A DNA stretch of 64,000 nt from Diplonema japonicum (Eukaryota > Euglenozoa > Diplonemea > Diplonemida > Diplonemidae). The stretch spans positions 682,001-746,000 of the forward strand of contig OZ025662.1 in the NCBI GenBank assembly GCA_964019335.1, written 5' to 3'. Under the pieces are notes generated by a model. It had not been told where the DNA came from. It saw only the letters and a program-made list of their open reading frames with translations, and made no database searches. Positions 1 through 11,250 of this stretch are shown here, piece by piece. Position 1 is the first letter of the stretch. The number at the start of each line of letters is the position of its first letter. A program made the position numbers and the translations under genes.

Positions 1-2
1 TC

Positions 3-182
3 GATGTGTTCCTCTTGAGGTACGAGGGTTTGGAAGAGGCAGTCATGGGCACGCTCGACGAAGCGCACCGAAGTTGTTCGCTCTGCCGAAATGCAACTGC
101 AGAATCAGATATTTTAGATAAGAAATTGCATCGAAAACAGAGCAAATCGAACCGTGTTAAGAAGTCCTGTGCCGTGCAGTGA
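3..182 (+). CDS. 3' end of an unknown protein (partial)
   Basis: Frame 3 is open from the window edge to a TGA at 180-182, giving about 59 C-terminal residues. The segment has a CxxC pair (SCSLC) and a basic tail rich in K and R (KQSKSNRVKK). GC content and codon use resemble the other genes, and the strand matches all of them. I do not recognise the family. The start and any upstream exons lie outside the window. Confidence 0.5.
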   Translation, partial: DVFLLRYEGLEEAVMGTLDEAHRSCSLCRNATAESDILDKKLHRKQSKSNRVKKSCAVQ

Positions 183-417
183 CGGTTGGGAAGCTCTTTT
201 TTTTATTTGCTACTATTCTTTTTCTCGCTAGGTTTGTCATTATCTTTTTTTTTTTTTTTTTGGTACCGCCCCCCCTTCCTCATCCTCAATTTTTTCTTTT
301 CTTCCAGGTTTTTTTTATTCCCCTCCCTGCTTCGTCAGAAGGAGAAGAAGAAAAGGAGGAAAGAAAAAAAAGATTTTTTCCCCCCCATATCGCTGTACTG
401 AATCTTTTTTTTTTTTA
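183..417. other. Gene-free homopolymer/pyrimidine-rich spacer
   Basis: Long T runs, C runs and purine tracts. No conserved coding signal; the short frames here are low-complexity F/P/K translations. Confidence 0.6.
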
Positions 418-500
418 AAGAAAGGGGTAGATAAGTAGAGACAAGGGGGACGTTCCAAGACAGGGACCTCCTTTATCTCATCTCTTTTTTTTTTTTTTTT
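418..500 (+). repeat. Retroelement 3'-tail repeat, type A copy 1
   Basis: The segment contains ACAAGGGGGACGTTCC and CCTCCTTTATCTCATCTC and ends in a run of about 18 T. A nearly identical stretch stands alone at 10546-10614. The retroelement ORF starts just downstream. Lone copies of such tails are typical of 5'-truncated non-LTR insertions, so this is probably the 3' end of a neighbouring copy in head-to-tail arrangement. It could instead be the 5' UTR of the element at 501-3992. Confidence 0.6.
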
Positions 501-526
501 GGACGGAAGAACAAGGAGCCGAAGCA

Positions 527-1060
527 GTGGAAGCAGCCGGATTCCGACAGTACCTGCACGAAGGAAATATAACAAAAGCCTTCGAGACCCTCTCCCGGTG
601 CACCGAAGACCTCCTCATAGACCAACCAGTGGGGACGCCGGGGAGGGCAGCGTACGTCGGAAGAGGCAAACACACCAGCACAAAGGAGAAGGAAGTGTGT
701 GCAACAACGACGACGGGAACGGTGGGTGCAGCTACAACATGGCAAGCGCGACTGGAAAAGCTGAAGCTCAAGACGCGGACACTGCAACAACAGCTCGAGC
801 AAGCAGTTGAGGACAAGGGACTAAGCAAGCCGACCCTGAACACGATAAGAAACGTGAACAGGGAAGCAAAGGCTCTGGCAGTACCAGCTGAACCGGTGCC
901 GCACGACGCTGTTCTCATAGAGGACATGCTGGCAGCAGCGCTGAACATGGAAGACGCAATGCAGCTGAGGAACGGAAGAAAAGGACCGAGGCGAACACGT
1001 CACGGAGACGAGAATACCTGGCCGAGGTTGCAGCAGGACGCGAGACAACAAGACTGGTAA
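527..1060 (+). pseudogene. Retroelement N-terminal region (ORF1-like)
   Basis: A frame-2 ORF of about 177 residues with a short coiled-coil-like stretch (LEKLKLKTRTLQQQLEQ). From about position 961 frame 1 also reads well (AAEERKKRTEANTSRRREYL) and runs on without a stop into the 1114-1278 segment. A frameshift between about 950 and 1060 is therefore likely. In the intact element this region was probably fused to the RT frame. No nucleic-acid-binding motif is obvious. Confidence 0.5.
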
Positions 1061-1113
1061 AAGTCGCGAAAGGCAAACGTCAAAGCGACGGAACCAGGGC
1101 GGTCAAGGAAGGG

Positions 1114-3912
1114 ATGGTGCTCTTTGCGTCCCCCGGACTGATCGACAGCGTCATGCGCAAGGCGTGGAAGACCGTCTTTGCGAAATACGAGTCCCGACCG
1201 GAGCCCCTCTATGCCCCCTTCAAGGCAAAGTACAGCAAGTTCGTGCAACGGCATGAGATGGAGAGGACACAACTGACGTGAGCAAGGCTGAGGGAAGTGC
1301 TCAGAAAGAAAAGCAAGAAAAGCGCGGCAGGCATCGACGGGTGGAGGATGCTAGAGCTACGGAAACTACCAGAGTCAGTACTAGACGCCTGGGCGATGCT
1401 CTTCCATGCGATCGAAGCAACGGGGAGGTGGCCGGAAGCCATGAAAACGGCACTGGTTACCCTCGTACCGAAGTGCGACGATGCGGGACCACTGGAGCAC
1501 AGGCCTATCACAGTCACATCTGCGGTGTACAGACTCTGGGCATGCGCGCGACTGTCTGATATCCTCATCTGGCAGGAGAAATGGATACACGACAAGCAAT
1601 ACGGATTCCGCACTGGTTTCGGGACAGAGGACGCACTTTTGGACCTCGCCCTTGACATCGAAGAATCCATTCTGGAGGGGAAACCGCTAGTCGGGGTGGC
1701 ACTCGACTTTGCGAAATGCTTTGACAGTGTACCGCAACAGCTGGTTCTGGAGCTGGTGGAGAACATGGGCATGGACACAGGCATCCTCAGGGCACTGAAA
1801 GGAATGTACGCAGGCATGCGAAGACTGTTCAGGTACGCAGCAGGCGTGGGGGAGGAGTTCCACACAACCAATGGAATCCTTCAGGGATGCCCGATTTCAG
1901 TGGTACTCATCAACGCGCTGTTGGCGGTACTAATGAAGCAGGTGGAGAACGACACAGGGGTCCGCTCGCTGTCTTACGCGGACGATGCATACCTCTTGGC
2001 ACGGCTCGGTGCGGCGTTGCAGGAAGGCGTAGACGCAGTGGAAGCCTTCTGCAAACAGGTGGGGATGAAGCTCAACACCAGGAAGACGAAGACCTTTGCA
2101 GTGAACAGGAAGACACCGGAGGTGAAGGTGAAAGGCGAGGAACTGCAGCCGACACGGACTGTAGGAGTACTGGGAGCCAAGCTGCGGACAGACGGCAGGC
2201 CGCAAACCAACGGCGACAGGACGGCGGAGGCACTCGGGACGCTGAGCAGGCTGGGAGCAACGCCGTTGTCCTTTCAGCAGAAGGCGAAGATCATCAGCAG
2301 CACGATCCTACCGAGCTGCCTCTACGACTGCCCATTCTCACCGCCGAAAACGGGACAAATGGCCACGCTGGTGAAGGAGACCACGTACGCGCTCTGGGGG
2401 CAGAAGTACTGCACCAGGAACCCAGGCACAGTACTATCCGTGACACTGCCGGGACACACGAGCCACCCACAGATGACAGCCGCATACAGAGCACTTATGC
2501 TCCTATACAGAGCCTGCAAGAAGGACGACAAGCTGTGGACACGCTGCGACGCCATTGCCAAACGGTACAGCGGGAAGAAGATACCGCTGGGACCGGTGGG
2601 CATCATGATGGAAAGGTGGCTGCCTCAGATCAAGTTAAGCTGGGCACAGCTGAAGGACACCCACGCACTGGAAAAGGAGCCCTACAAGCACTACATCAGG
2701 GACCGACTCAGGCGGGCGGAAGCACAGGAAATCATGAGCAAACGGAGCACCATGGGGGGCATGGAAGCTGCGGCAGCAGCGGAGACCAACGCGCTGTGGA
2801 GGAAGCTGGTGGTGACGGACCCGATTGCAGCAAGGGACGTGCGAAGGATCATCTCGGGGGCAGTGTTCTACATCAACCCACGGGGATGGCGCACGGACAC
2901 GGTGGAGCACATCCCGATGGCGGAAGGAGAAGAAGACGAGGATGAAGACGAGGCTGAAGATGAACAAGAAGAAGAAGAAGAGAAAGGACAGGACACCGAA
3001 AAGTGGCTGATTGCGGAGGCGAGGAAGCAAGAAGCTAAGCAGGCCAAACCCACGACGGCACACTGCGACATCTGCGGTCAGGAGCAACAGCTGCCCAACA
3101 TGCTGGAGCACGCACTGTGGGAGTGCGAAAAGGCCAAGGAAGTGCAACAGCGGGAAGAACACGAAGGCATGACGCGCAGGGGGCTGGAACTGTGTACGAA
3201 ACTGCATGGCATCCTGCCAAGGGGAGCAGGGAAGGATGTCAGGGAAAGGCTCGAAGGAACGCAGAGGTACCTGCTGGCGGTGGTGGGGGAGCGGGACGCA
3301 GCCCTACAAGCGAAGAGGCAGGAGGTGTACCACACACACCAGTGGCTGGAGATCACACAAGGTCAAGAACACCCAGTACCGTCGGACAAGGACTTCGGCA
3401 AGCTACCGGCAGGGGATGTCCTACGGGAGTACACGAAGGAGGTGCTGAGGTGGATGCGGCAACTGCGCTGGTATGCAGGCAACAGGAACACGTCAGTGTC
3501 GACGGTGGAGCTGGCACTGGATTTCGAGAACGTGACCGGGAAGACCCTTGGAGGGAAGCTGGGGGATCTCGCAGAAGTACAGCAGAAAGCGAGGAGATTG
3601 CATGGACTGATGAAGAAGATCTGGCACACATGGGAGCTAGGGAGGGTACTGAAGAAGGTGAAAGGAAGGAGGGCCTTCCCAGCTGAGCCGAGCACAAGGG
3701 TGCACACACTACGATCCATCGGGAGGACAAAGGCGGTGATCGGATGGAACAGGAGGGCGATATTTGCATCACCGAAGACCAAGCATGACCTAGAGGCGTT
3801 GAAAGGACAATGGGCGAGAGAACGAAGAGAAAGAGCGGCCAGGCTGGGGAGAAGGCCGGCAAGACCACCAAAGGAGGAGAAACCGCTGCTGAAAGGGGAT
3901 AGGTGCAGGTAG
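1114..3912 (+). pseudogene. Reverse transcriptase ORF of non-LTR element, interrupted by TGA at 1279
   Basis: Frame 1 runs from an ATG at 1114 to a TGA at 1279-1281, then stays open from 1282 to the TAG at 3910-3912. RT motifs are intact: the finger region with AGIDGWR, motif A LDFAKCFDSVP (about 1705), motif B GILQGCPISVV (about 1876) and motif C SYADD (about 1969), so the catalytic aspartates are present. Near 3064-3126 there is a CxxC...H...C cluster (CDICG...LEHALWEC), a common zinc-finger-like feature downstream of RT in non-LTR elements. An acidic low-complexity stretch (2935-2990) precedes it. The C-terminal ~260 residues are basic and unassigned. Confidence 0.85.
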
Positions 3913-3915
3913 AAG

Positions 3916-3959
3916 ATGAGAACAAGGGGGCGTCTCACAAAGACTTCCTTTAACTCATA

Positions 3960-3992
<33 letters not shown>
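3916..3992 (+). repeat. Retroelement 3'-tail repeat, type B copy 1
   Basis: Just after the RT stop codon: TGAGAACAAGGGGGCGTCTC, then CACAAAGACTTCCTTTAACT, CATATATAT and a long T run. The same sequence recurs at 49006-49047 and at about 54894-54951, defining the 3' terminus of this retroelement family. Confidence 0.8.
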
Positions 3993-4915
3993 CTATCTTC
4001 GTTGACGAATTTGGTGAAGTCTCTGCTCTCAGGCCCACCTTAATTTTTTTTTCTCCCCCTCTTTCCCCCTTTTCCTGCGACTATGGAAGTTTTTTTTTTT
4101 TTAAGGGGCAGCAGGACCACAAGGCCTTCGGGTCTAGGTCCCAGGTGCATGACGACACCTCCCACTACGCGAGTCAGTGTGACGGCGGTGGGGTAAGGGA
4201 CATCTTACCTCTCCTTAACAGAGTTCACTCTTCTTTTGTTTAAACGGAATACAGAGAAACTTTTTCTAACTAATCTATTTTTTTTTTCTTTATTCCAATA
4301 AAGGAAGCGTTTACGCAGCGCTTTCGTGAAAATATATAAAGAAAGGGGGGAACAATAAAAAAAAAAAGAAAAGAGAACGAAAAGGGAAATTGAAAAATAT
4401 AATTAAAAAGAAGAATAGAAAGGTGGGTTGAAGGGGGAGGAGGGGAAAAGAAATAGATTTCTTTATTAAGAAAATCTTTTCTTTCCCCCTACCCCCCCCC
4501 CTTTCTTTATCTCCATTTTTTTCTTGTTGTGTTACTTTTTCTAAGAAATAGAAGAGAGAATATGAGAAAAAAAAGAAAAGGAGAAGGGAAAAAAAAAGAA
4601 TAAATACTAAAAAAAGAAAAACAGCGATCAAAGAAAAAAGAGCAAAAAAAAAAAAAGAAAAAAGAAAAAAAGAAGAAGTGAGAAGCGAATGAAAATAGGG
4701 AACCGAAAACACTTCTTTTTTTTTCTTCTTCTTTTTTTTTGTAAAAAAAAGAAAAGGTTTTTTTTTTTTTTTTTCCCGTCTCTCTAGGTCCATTTTTTTT
4801 TTTAATTTATGTTTTTTTATTTCTTTCCCTCCCCTTCCATACCCCCTCTCTCTTCCTTCGCCACGCTCATGATAATTCTTCAAAGAGTTACATTTCGACA
4901 GGGCCACATGATGAT
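3993..4915. other. Intergenic region between retroelement and repeat-protein gene
   Basis: About 0.9 kb, mostly A/T homopolymers and purine or pyrimidine tracts, with one GC-rich structured island at 4112-4210. No credible gene. At the 3' end, TTTCGACAG before the ATG at 4916 is a possible spliced-leader acceptor. A mini-ORF (ATG at 4908, Met-Met-Ile-stop) overlaps the start codon out of frame. Confidence 0.6.
4112..4210 (+). ncRNA. Four tandem hairpins, possible structured RNA
   Basis: Four stems follow one another. The first is GGACC/GGTCC (4114-4118, 4137-4141) around an inner stem AGGCC-TTCG-GGTCT (4122-4135) with a UUCG-type tetraloop. The others are AGGTG/CACCT (4143-4147, 4156-4160), CCAC/GTGG (4162-4165, 4188-4191) and GGTAAG/CTTACC (4192-4197, 4204-4209). 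The island is GC-rich inside AT-rich DNA, 120 bp past the retroelement tail. It could be an ncRNA or a fragment of another retroelement UTR. No known RNA family is recognised. Confidence 0.35.
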
Positions 4916-7900
4916 ATGACCGATAGCTTAGATGCCAAGAACCTGCCTAACCCTTGGGTGTGCCATGACGGTACGGTATACACACCAACGCAAGAGGGGC
5001 TGAACTTTTATTACACGTTATGGGGGTCCACTCTCCCGCAATACAGGTGGGATGTTTCAAACATAGGAGATGAAAGGGTGGTTTTGGTAAACGCCGTGAC
5101 TCATGAAAGGGTGACCACTCTGCCCGGGGTGGCAGAACCAGACCGACCCTTAAAGGTCGACCCCGTCAACAGGCTGATGCTCGAAGGTTTTTACAAACAG
5201 TACCAGGAACAGAATTTGGACGATGTCACAAAGCTACTCGTGCACTACTACGGCAACGAGGAGAAATTGTTCATGAACCTGTACAGGACATTCGACGCGG
5301 CCGTGTGGCCAGTTCACTACCAGCTGTTGTGGGTCTACGCACGACACGCACCAACAAAGATACAAAACGTCCCCGACTTGGTGCGAAAGTACGAGGGGAA
5401 CTATGCAGAGCTGTTGAAGAAGCTCAGCGACATGTACTGCAACGGCGTACCGATTCAAACACCCAAACCCATGTCGGACGACGGGGAATACAGGAAACGT
5501 TTAGTCGCATTCTATGAGGTGACGGGCCCTGACAAGCTGCAGGAGGTTGACGACATCATGAGCCATTACTCCACTCGGCTGGACGATCTAATGCTGATCC
5601 TCGCCACGTCGTACCCAGAGCACGCGCAGCTCCTGCTCCCCGACGAGAAGTACCAAGAGATCCAAGCCTTGCAAACCGCGCCGTTCTTCAACGAGATCAA
5701 AAAGTTCTACACCCAGTACTGCATGGACAAGCTGAACACCCTTCCCGAGGCCATGACCGCCGCCAAGGGGCAAGAGGAGGCCTTTTTAAAATCTCTCTAC
5801 GCATCCGTGAACGTAACTTATTACTGCCTGGACGAGATCAAGGCGAACCCGTATTACCAGCAGATTGTGGACTTCTACCAGACGTATAACCCTGAAAAGA
5901 TCAGCGACATACCTGACATTCTGAACAGCTACTGGGGCAGGGAGGAGGCGCTCATGAAGGATCTTAAGGCAAATTACAAGGTCGCCGACACGACCCCTGC
6001 GGCACCCCCCACAGCTACAGTGAACCCATACCAACAGAAGGTGCACGATTTTTACCAGAAGCACAACCCTGCCAAACTCGGGGAGGTGCAGAACATCCTC
6101 GCCACCTATAAAGGAAAAGAAGAAGAGCTTCTGCGCACCCTTCACCAGAGGTACGACGTCCCTTACCCGCCTGCAGAGCCCGCGCAAGTTGCTCAAGATG
6201 AAAACCCGTTTAAGGAGAAGGTCCGTAATTTCTACCAAGAGCATAACCCCAGCAAACTAGGGGACGTGGACAACATCCTCCTCACCTACAAGGGAAGGGA
6301 AGAGGAGCTGTTGAAAAACCTTCACGCTAGATACAATGTAACTTATCCTCCAGAAGGTAGCGAGGATCAACAGCCCGTGTCTGCTGCCACGCCTGCATCC
6401 CCAGCGTCCGTTGCTTCAAACGAGAACCCACACAAGCAGAAGCTTGTCGACTTCTTCACCAAGCATAACCCTGAGAAGCTCAAAGATGTGGATCAGATAC
6501 TGGCCTCGTACTCGGGGAAGGAAGATGTGATGATGAAGGCGCTACACGCGAGGTACCAGGTCAAGGAGCAGGAGGAAAACCCTGAACAGCCGGCATCTCA
6601 GGTCGAGAATCCTTATCGTCAGAAGGTTCATGAGTTCTATCAGCAACATAACCCAAACAAGTTGGGGGATGTGGATAACATTCTCAACACCTACAAAGGA
6701 AGAGAGGAAGAACTGCTGAAGAGCCTCCATGGGAGGTACAATGTACCTTACCCACCTGTAGAGAAGAAGGAGCCTGAGCAACCCCAGTCTCCGACGACGC
6801 CAGCATCCCCTACCTCTGAGTCGCCCTTCAAGCAGAGGCTTGTCGATTTCTTCACCAAACACAACCCTGACAAGGTTAAAGACGCAGATCAGATTCTAGC
6901 TGCTTACAAAGGGAAAGAAGAAGAATTGATGAAGACGCTTCATGAGAGGTACCAGGCTCCTTCTTCGCCAATAGAAAGCGCACCATCCGAGCTAGCCTCC
7001 TCTGACAACCCTTACCGCCAGAAGGTGCACGACTTCTACCAGAAGTACAACTCCAGCAAGTTAGGGGATGTAGGAACTATTCTGGCCGCTTATAAGGGAC
7101 GAGAGGAAGAGTTGTTGAGAAGCCTTCACGCAAGGTACAACGTCCCTTATTCGCCTACTGGTGAGAAACAAGAGCAGCCCCAGTCTCCAGCTGCAGCACC
7201 TACATCTCCCACACCCGATGAGTCGCCCTTCAAGCAGAGGCTTGTCGACTTCTTCACCGAACACAACCCTGACAAGGTTAAAGACGCAGACCGGGTTCTA
7301 GCTGCTTACAAAGGGAAAGAAGAAGAATTGATGAAGACGCTTCATGAGAGGTACCAGGTGCCGTATCCATCTGAAGAAACGGCTGAAGGTACGGTTACAG
7401 AAGAAACACAGCCCTCGCAAACAGAGAATGTCACACCCGCCGTGCCTACATCCCCAGCTCCTGAAGAGTCACCCTTCAAGCAGAGGCTTGTTGATTTTTT
7501 CACCAGCCACAATCCTGGCAAGGTGAAGGATGTAGACCAGATACTAGCCACGTATAACGGAAAAGAAGAAGAACTGATGAAAACGCTTCATGAGAGGTAC
7601 CAGGTCCGTAGTGAGCCAGTGGAAGAACAGGTTCCGTCTTCGTCAGCCCAGGAAGAACAGCCGCCTTCACAGGGTGAGAACCCATACCGCCAGAAAGTGC
7701 ATGACTTCTACCAGCAGTATAATCCCGGGAAGGTAGGTGATGTGGACACAATTCTGAACACATACAATGGGAGAGAGGAAGAGCTGTTGAGGAACCTACA
7801 CACAAGGTACAACGTGCCGTACCCGCATGAGAACAGCGAAAGTCAGAATCGGGCTGAAAGTCCCCAGGAACTAGCAACTGAGGAGCCCACTTCCCCTGCC

Positions 7901-7949
7901 ACACCTCAGCCGCCAGCTGCTGTAGCTGCTGCAGAGCAAGCCTCGTCAC
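4916..7949 (+). CDS. Flagellar-type repeat protein, N-terminal part (runs into assembly gap)
   Basis: About 1011 residues before the gap. The N-terminus (residues ~10-75) has W/Y-rich WW-like stretches (WVCHDGTVYTPTQEGLNFYY). It is followed by about 14 repeats of ~48 conserved residues joined by P/S/E-rich linkers. The repeat core reads NPYRQKVHDFYQ.HNP.KLGDVD, then ILNTYKGREEELLKSLH, then RYNVPYP. From memory, repeats with KGREEEL and FYxKYNPEKL are common in kinetoplastid flagellar/cytoskeletal proteins; that is family knowledge, not a search. The first five repeats are divergent and the later ones nearly identical. Splice-acceptor-like TTTCGACAG lies upstream. Part of the gene is lost in the gap, and the exon at 8188 probably belongs to the same gene. 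Confidence 0.8.
5194..7835 (+). repeat. About 14 tandem protein-coding repeats (two alternating subtypes)
   Basis: Repeat units begin near residues NRLMLEGFY (5170s) and end at RYNVPYP (about 7830). Two subtypes alternate in the last half: NPYRQKVHDFYQ...YNVPYP and SPFKQRLVDFFT...RYQV. DNA of the units at about 6822-6957 and 7222-7360 is nearly identical over ~135 bp, indicating recent duplication or gene conversion of unit pairs. The array enters the gap region, so copy number may be collapsed in the assembly. Confidence 0.8.
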
Positions 7950-8149
7950 NNNNNNNNNNNNNNNNNNNNNNNNNNNNNNNNNNNNNNNNNNNNNNNNNNN
8001 NNNNNNNNNNNNNNNNNNNNNNNNNNNNNNNNNNNNNNNNNNNNNNNNNNNNNNNNNNNNNNNNNNNNNNNNNNNNNNNNNNNNNNNNNNNNNNNNNNNN
8101 NNNNNNNNNNNNNNNNNNNNNNNNNNNNNNNNNNNNNNNNNNNNNNNNN
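7950..8149. other. Assembly gap (200 N)
   Basis: Exactly 200 N inside the repeat-protein locus. The round number suggests a placeholder of unknown true length. Frames read through it are not meaningful. Confidence 0.95.
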
Positions 8150-8187
8150 GGTGGTATGCACTTGAACATGTAGTACATTTATTACAG

Positions 8188-10280
8188 GTATTCACGAAGG
8201 AAGGTGATCAACCAAGTGAGACGTGGGCGGCGATTGCAGGAAACGACCGTGTTGTGAGGTACGTGCCTGTGAACGAGACGATGCAGGCAGGGTACCCCTC
8301 TATACAAGGGAAGAAGACAGTGCGGATAGCGCAGACCCGCGACTACGGGGTGAACGTGATGCATGAGGTGAAGGACAAGGGAACGAGCACTGTCGCCGAG
8401 GTGATGGATCGCAACGTGGGCACAGCAGAAGTGACGACAACAGACAAGTCTACTACTGTTGAGTTCATGCTGGACACGATTGATGCCTACCCGAGCATCC
8501 CGCAAGACTCGGTTGAGATTGGGCAGCAGCTACTGGATGCCAAGGCCGAGATACTGGCGTTGAAAAGGACAGAGAAAGACACACAGGTGCAAGTGCAGCA
8601 CATGCGGCAGAAGATGGCGGACATCATGGGTGTCGTGGAGACGAGAGCACGCCTCGCCGACCCGCGTGCGGGTGTTGCGCAGGAGATCTACAGCGAGCTA
8701 CGAAAGCTAAACAAAGACGAGTCACTACACCGTGCAAGGACGCAGGACGCGGAGAAAATCATGAAGCTGAACACAGTCCTGTACAGCAAGGCGAAGGAGG
8801 AGTCCACGAAACTTACAGACGACCTGAAAGCCAGCCGGAACAGGGAGAGGAAACTGTTGAAAGAGATCGCTACACTGAAGAAAGAGCTGGCGGGCACACG
8901 GGAAGCGCAGGTGGCAGCGCTGAAAGAGGTCAGCTACGCACTCACACCTGATGACAAGCTGTACTCATTAAAGAAGGAGATCGAGAAGAGAGATGACCTA
9001 CTGTGGAAGCTTTCACAAGACGCGATGAGTGCAAGGTGGTCGGACACGGAGCGGTGCCTTGGTGTGTCCGAGAGTCTGCCTTCTATGCCGAGAGAACTCA
9101 CACCTCCCGAGGCAGTTCCCATTCCTAGCATGCCTGTTTGCGTCGACAGGTGTGTGCAGACGACGCCACAAGAAACACCCGATCCTGTGACGGTATCCGT
9201 TCCGGCACCGCCCTCGGATGACTTGTACACGGACTCCTCACTGTGGAAGAGGGTGCATGGATTCATGAAAGAGCACAACTCGGAGAAAGCTGGATCAGTG
9301 ACAGACATTGTGAAGAAGTACTGGGGCAGGGACGAGGAACTGATGAAGTCGCTGTACAAGAGGTACTCCGTGCCGTACAAGTCTGCTGGCAGCATCCAAG
9401 AGGCGCGCCCTGTGTATTACAAGAAGGTACTGACTGACCTGTACAAGAAACGGAACCCCGAGAAACTGGAGAAAGTCTCGGGTATACTGCAAACCTACAG
9501 CGGGAAAGAGAAGACGATGGTAGACAAGCTAGGGCAGACCTACGGGGTACGGATACCTTCTTTGGAGGAGGTGCGTGAGCATGCAGGGTGGGGGCTCGGG
9601 GTGGCTGTGCTGCAGCGGTACGACCAGGATAACATATTCAAGGTGGACGCGCTGGTGGGGGAGAATATCGGAAAGACCATTGAGCAGTTCAAGGCAGTGC
9701 TGGAGAGCACATATGGGCCTCTGGAAGAAGTGCAATGGGAAACGGTAAAGGCGGAGAAGCCAGAAGTTACGACCGCGACACAGGGAACAGGCCCCGGAAC
9801 GGTGGATGTGGAAGACACCTTACGGGAGCTAGGTGCGCTGAAAATGGAAAGGGAACACGACAGTGAGTACAGAGAAGAACAGGAAGAAGAGCTGCGGGTA
9901 TGGAAAAGAAAAAAAGAAAAGAATAAAAAAAACCTCAGGCATGCAGACTGCGTGTCGCGGAACTTGAGGAAATCGGACGGTGCAGGGATGACGAGATGAA
10001 CAGTGTGCTAACAGACGTTGAAGGGTACAAGCAATGTGAGGTGATCCATAATTGTGCCGTGACTCTCTATGCAGCTGCTCTTTCTGTATCAGCGGTCCAA
10101 GGTGCCAGGCCACCCGTGAAGCGCCATGCTGCCTTCTCCCCTCAAAAAGCCAAAGCAGCTAAAAACTCCTCGACCACTACCCGTTCTTCGCCTACCACAG
10201 CCGTGTCGCCGTACAACGCAGCTTTGGAGTCCTTCCATCGCCTTAAAGCCCTTGAAAAGATGAGCAAGGTTGTTGGGTAG
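8188..10280 (+). CDS. Coiled-coil and flagellar-type repeat protein, C-terminal part
   Basis: The first exon starts after TTTATTACAG (acceptor at 8187); frame 1 is open from there to a donor at 9898. Intron 9898-9938 (41 nt, phase 0), last exon 9939-10280, TAG stop; 683 residues in this part. After a basic N-terminal stretch comes a coiled coil (about residues 110-270). Two or three repeats of the same family as 4916-7949 follow (KRVHGFMKEHNSEKAGSVTD..., KVLTDLYKKRNPEKLEKVSG...). The shared repeat and the splice acceptor with no local ATG suggest this is the 3' part of the gene at 4916. Two separate genes with a lost 5' exon in the gap remain possible. Confidence 0.75.
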
Positions 10281-11250
10281 GAAGAGACGTTGAATTGTTT
10301 ATTTCCCACATTCTGTTCTTTGTTTTTTTTTCTACTTTGTAAGGGAGTGTCAAAAATAGACCCCCCGTCACCCCCTCTAAGGGTGGTGGGATTTGTCTTT
10401 CTATTTTTTTTTTTTTTTTTTTTTTTAAGCATCCCCTGCACTCCCCCGCTGTGTTTCCCTCCCCTGTTAATGTAACCCCTCATCCCTCTTCTCATAGTAC
10501 CCCATGTTCTTTTCCCTTTTTTTTTTGTTTGGCCCCAGAAGGGAGAAAGGGGTAGATAAGTAGAGACAAGGGGGACGTTCCAAGACAGGAACCTCCTTTA
10601 TCTCATCTCTTTGTTTTTGTTCATTTGGATGTTAGAAAGCGTTTTCTTTTTCATTCTTTTAAGCCACTAAGCCCACATGCTAAAAACCGGGGGGAAATGG
10701 CAGCATTTAATCATACAAAAGTGTTCTTTTTATGGAAAAGTGACTTCTGGAGACATTCAGGTATCAGGATTCCCCTGAACTGGCTTTTTACCTTATGATT
10801 TTTGACCCAACACCCTGTTTGGTAAAGGGGAACAAACCCCATATAACACTGTTCTAGCCCAGATTTAGCTTGCGTTTCACACCTTTGGCCAGTGGAGGGA
10901 GTCCGCTCGAGGGGGACCACTTTCGTCGCATTCTTCATCGCTCACGACCCTCTGCCCAGTCGAGTATTCCTCATTATCACCGGATTTTAGACCTCAAATC
11001 CTGGCAATTAGCCAAACAAAGTTCAAAAGAAATCGCGCAATGGTGCCTTAAAAAGAGAATGGCTGGTCGCAATTTGACCAAAACGTATTTTTTTTTTTCT
11101 CTCCATAAATATGACATGGTTAAAGCAAAAGAAAATGAGCAAAAAATACAAAAAAAAAGGGGGGGGGGAAGAAAAGGCGTGGTGGGGAAAAGAGGGCAAA
11201 GAAAAAAAAAAAAAAAAAAAAAGAAAGAAATAAAAAGGGAAAAAAGAAAT
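10281..11250. other. Intergenic region with a retroelement tail fragment
   Basis: Starts as an AT-rich 3' UTR. 10546-10614 is a type A retroelement tail. 10640-11080 is non-repetitive, moderate-GC sequence with no convincing exon; a plus-frame stretch near 10960-11070 (LKSWQLAKQSSKEIAQW) is open but shows no recognisable homology. Long A and G runs lie just before the E2 start. Confidence 0.5.
10546..10614 (+). repeat. Retroelement 3'-tail repeat, type A copy 2
   Basis: About 69 bp almost identical to 418-490 (one or two differences), standing alone with no RT sequence upstream. This fits a severely 5'-truncated non-LTR insertion. Here the T run is interrupted (TTTGTTTTTGTTC). Confidence 0.7.

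Larger units (their letters stand above)
501..3992 (+). mobile_element. Non-LTR retrotransposon (LINE-like), degenerate
   Basis: The unit has an upstream ORF (527-1060), a reverse transcriptase frame (1114-3912) and a conserved 3' tail ending in about 27 T (3966-3992). There are no LTRs. I see no clear AP or restriction-like endonuclease domain. The coding region has a frame change near 960-1060 and an in-frame TGA at 1279-1281, so this copy looks inactive unless assembly errors explain both. The poly-T rather than poly-A tail on the coding strand is unusual. Confidence 0.8.

Noticed and set aside
1887-2945. 352-codon ORF in another frame inside the RT gene
   Set aside because: It overlaps the conserved RT motifs in frame 1 and encodes G/D/R-rich low-complexity sequence with no domain; a shadow frame of GC-rich coding DNA.
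4112-4210. HDV-like or hammerhead ribozyme
   Set aside because: No CUGAUGA...GAAA core and no double-pseudoknot pairing could be built; kept only as an unassigned structured element.
7950-8173. C-terminus GGMHLNM of the repeat protein read through the N gap
   Set aside because: The frame across 200 N is arbitrary; the sequence after the gap is better explained as the end of an intron with its acceptor at 8187.
10711-10938. Minus-strand 75-codon ORF between the repeat protein and the E2 gene
   Set aside because: No homology recognised and no splice or start context; could be a decayed element but cannot be supported.
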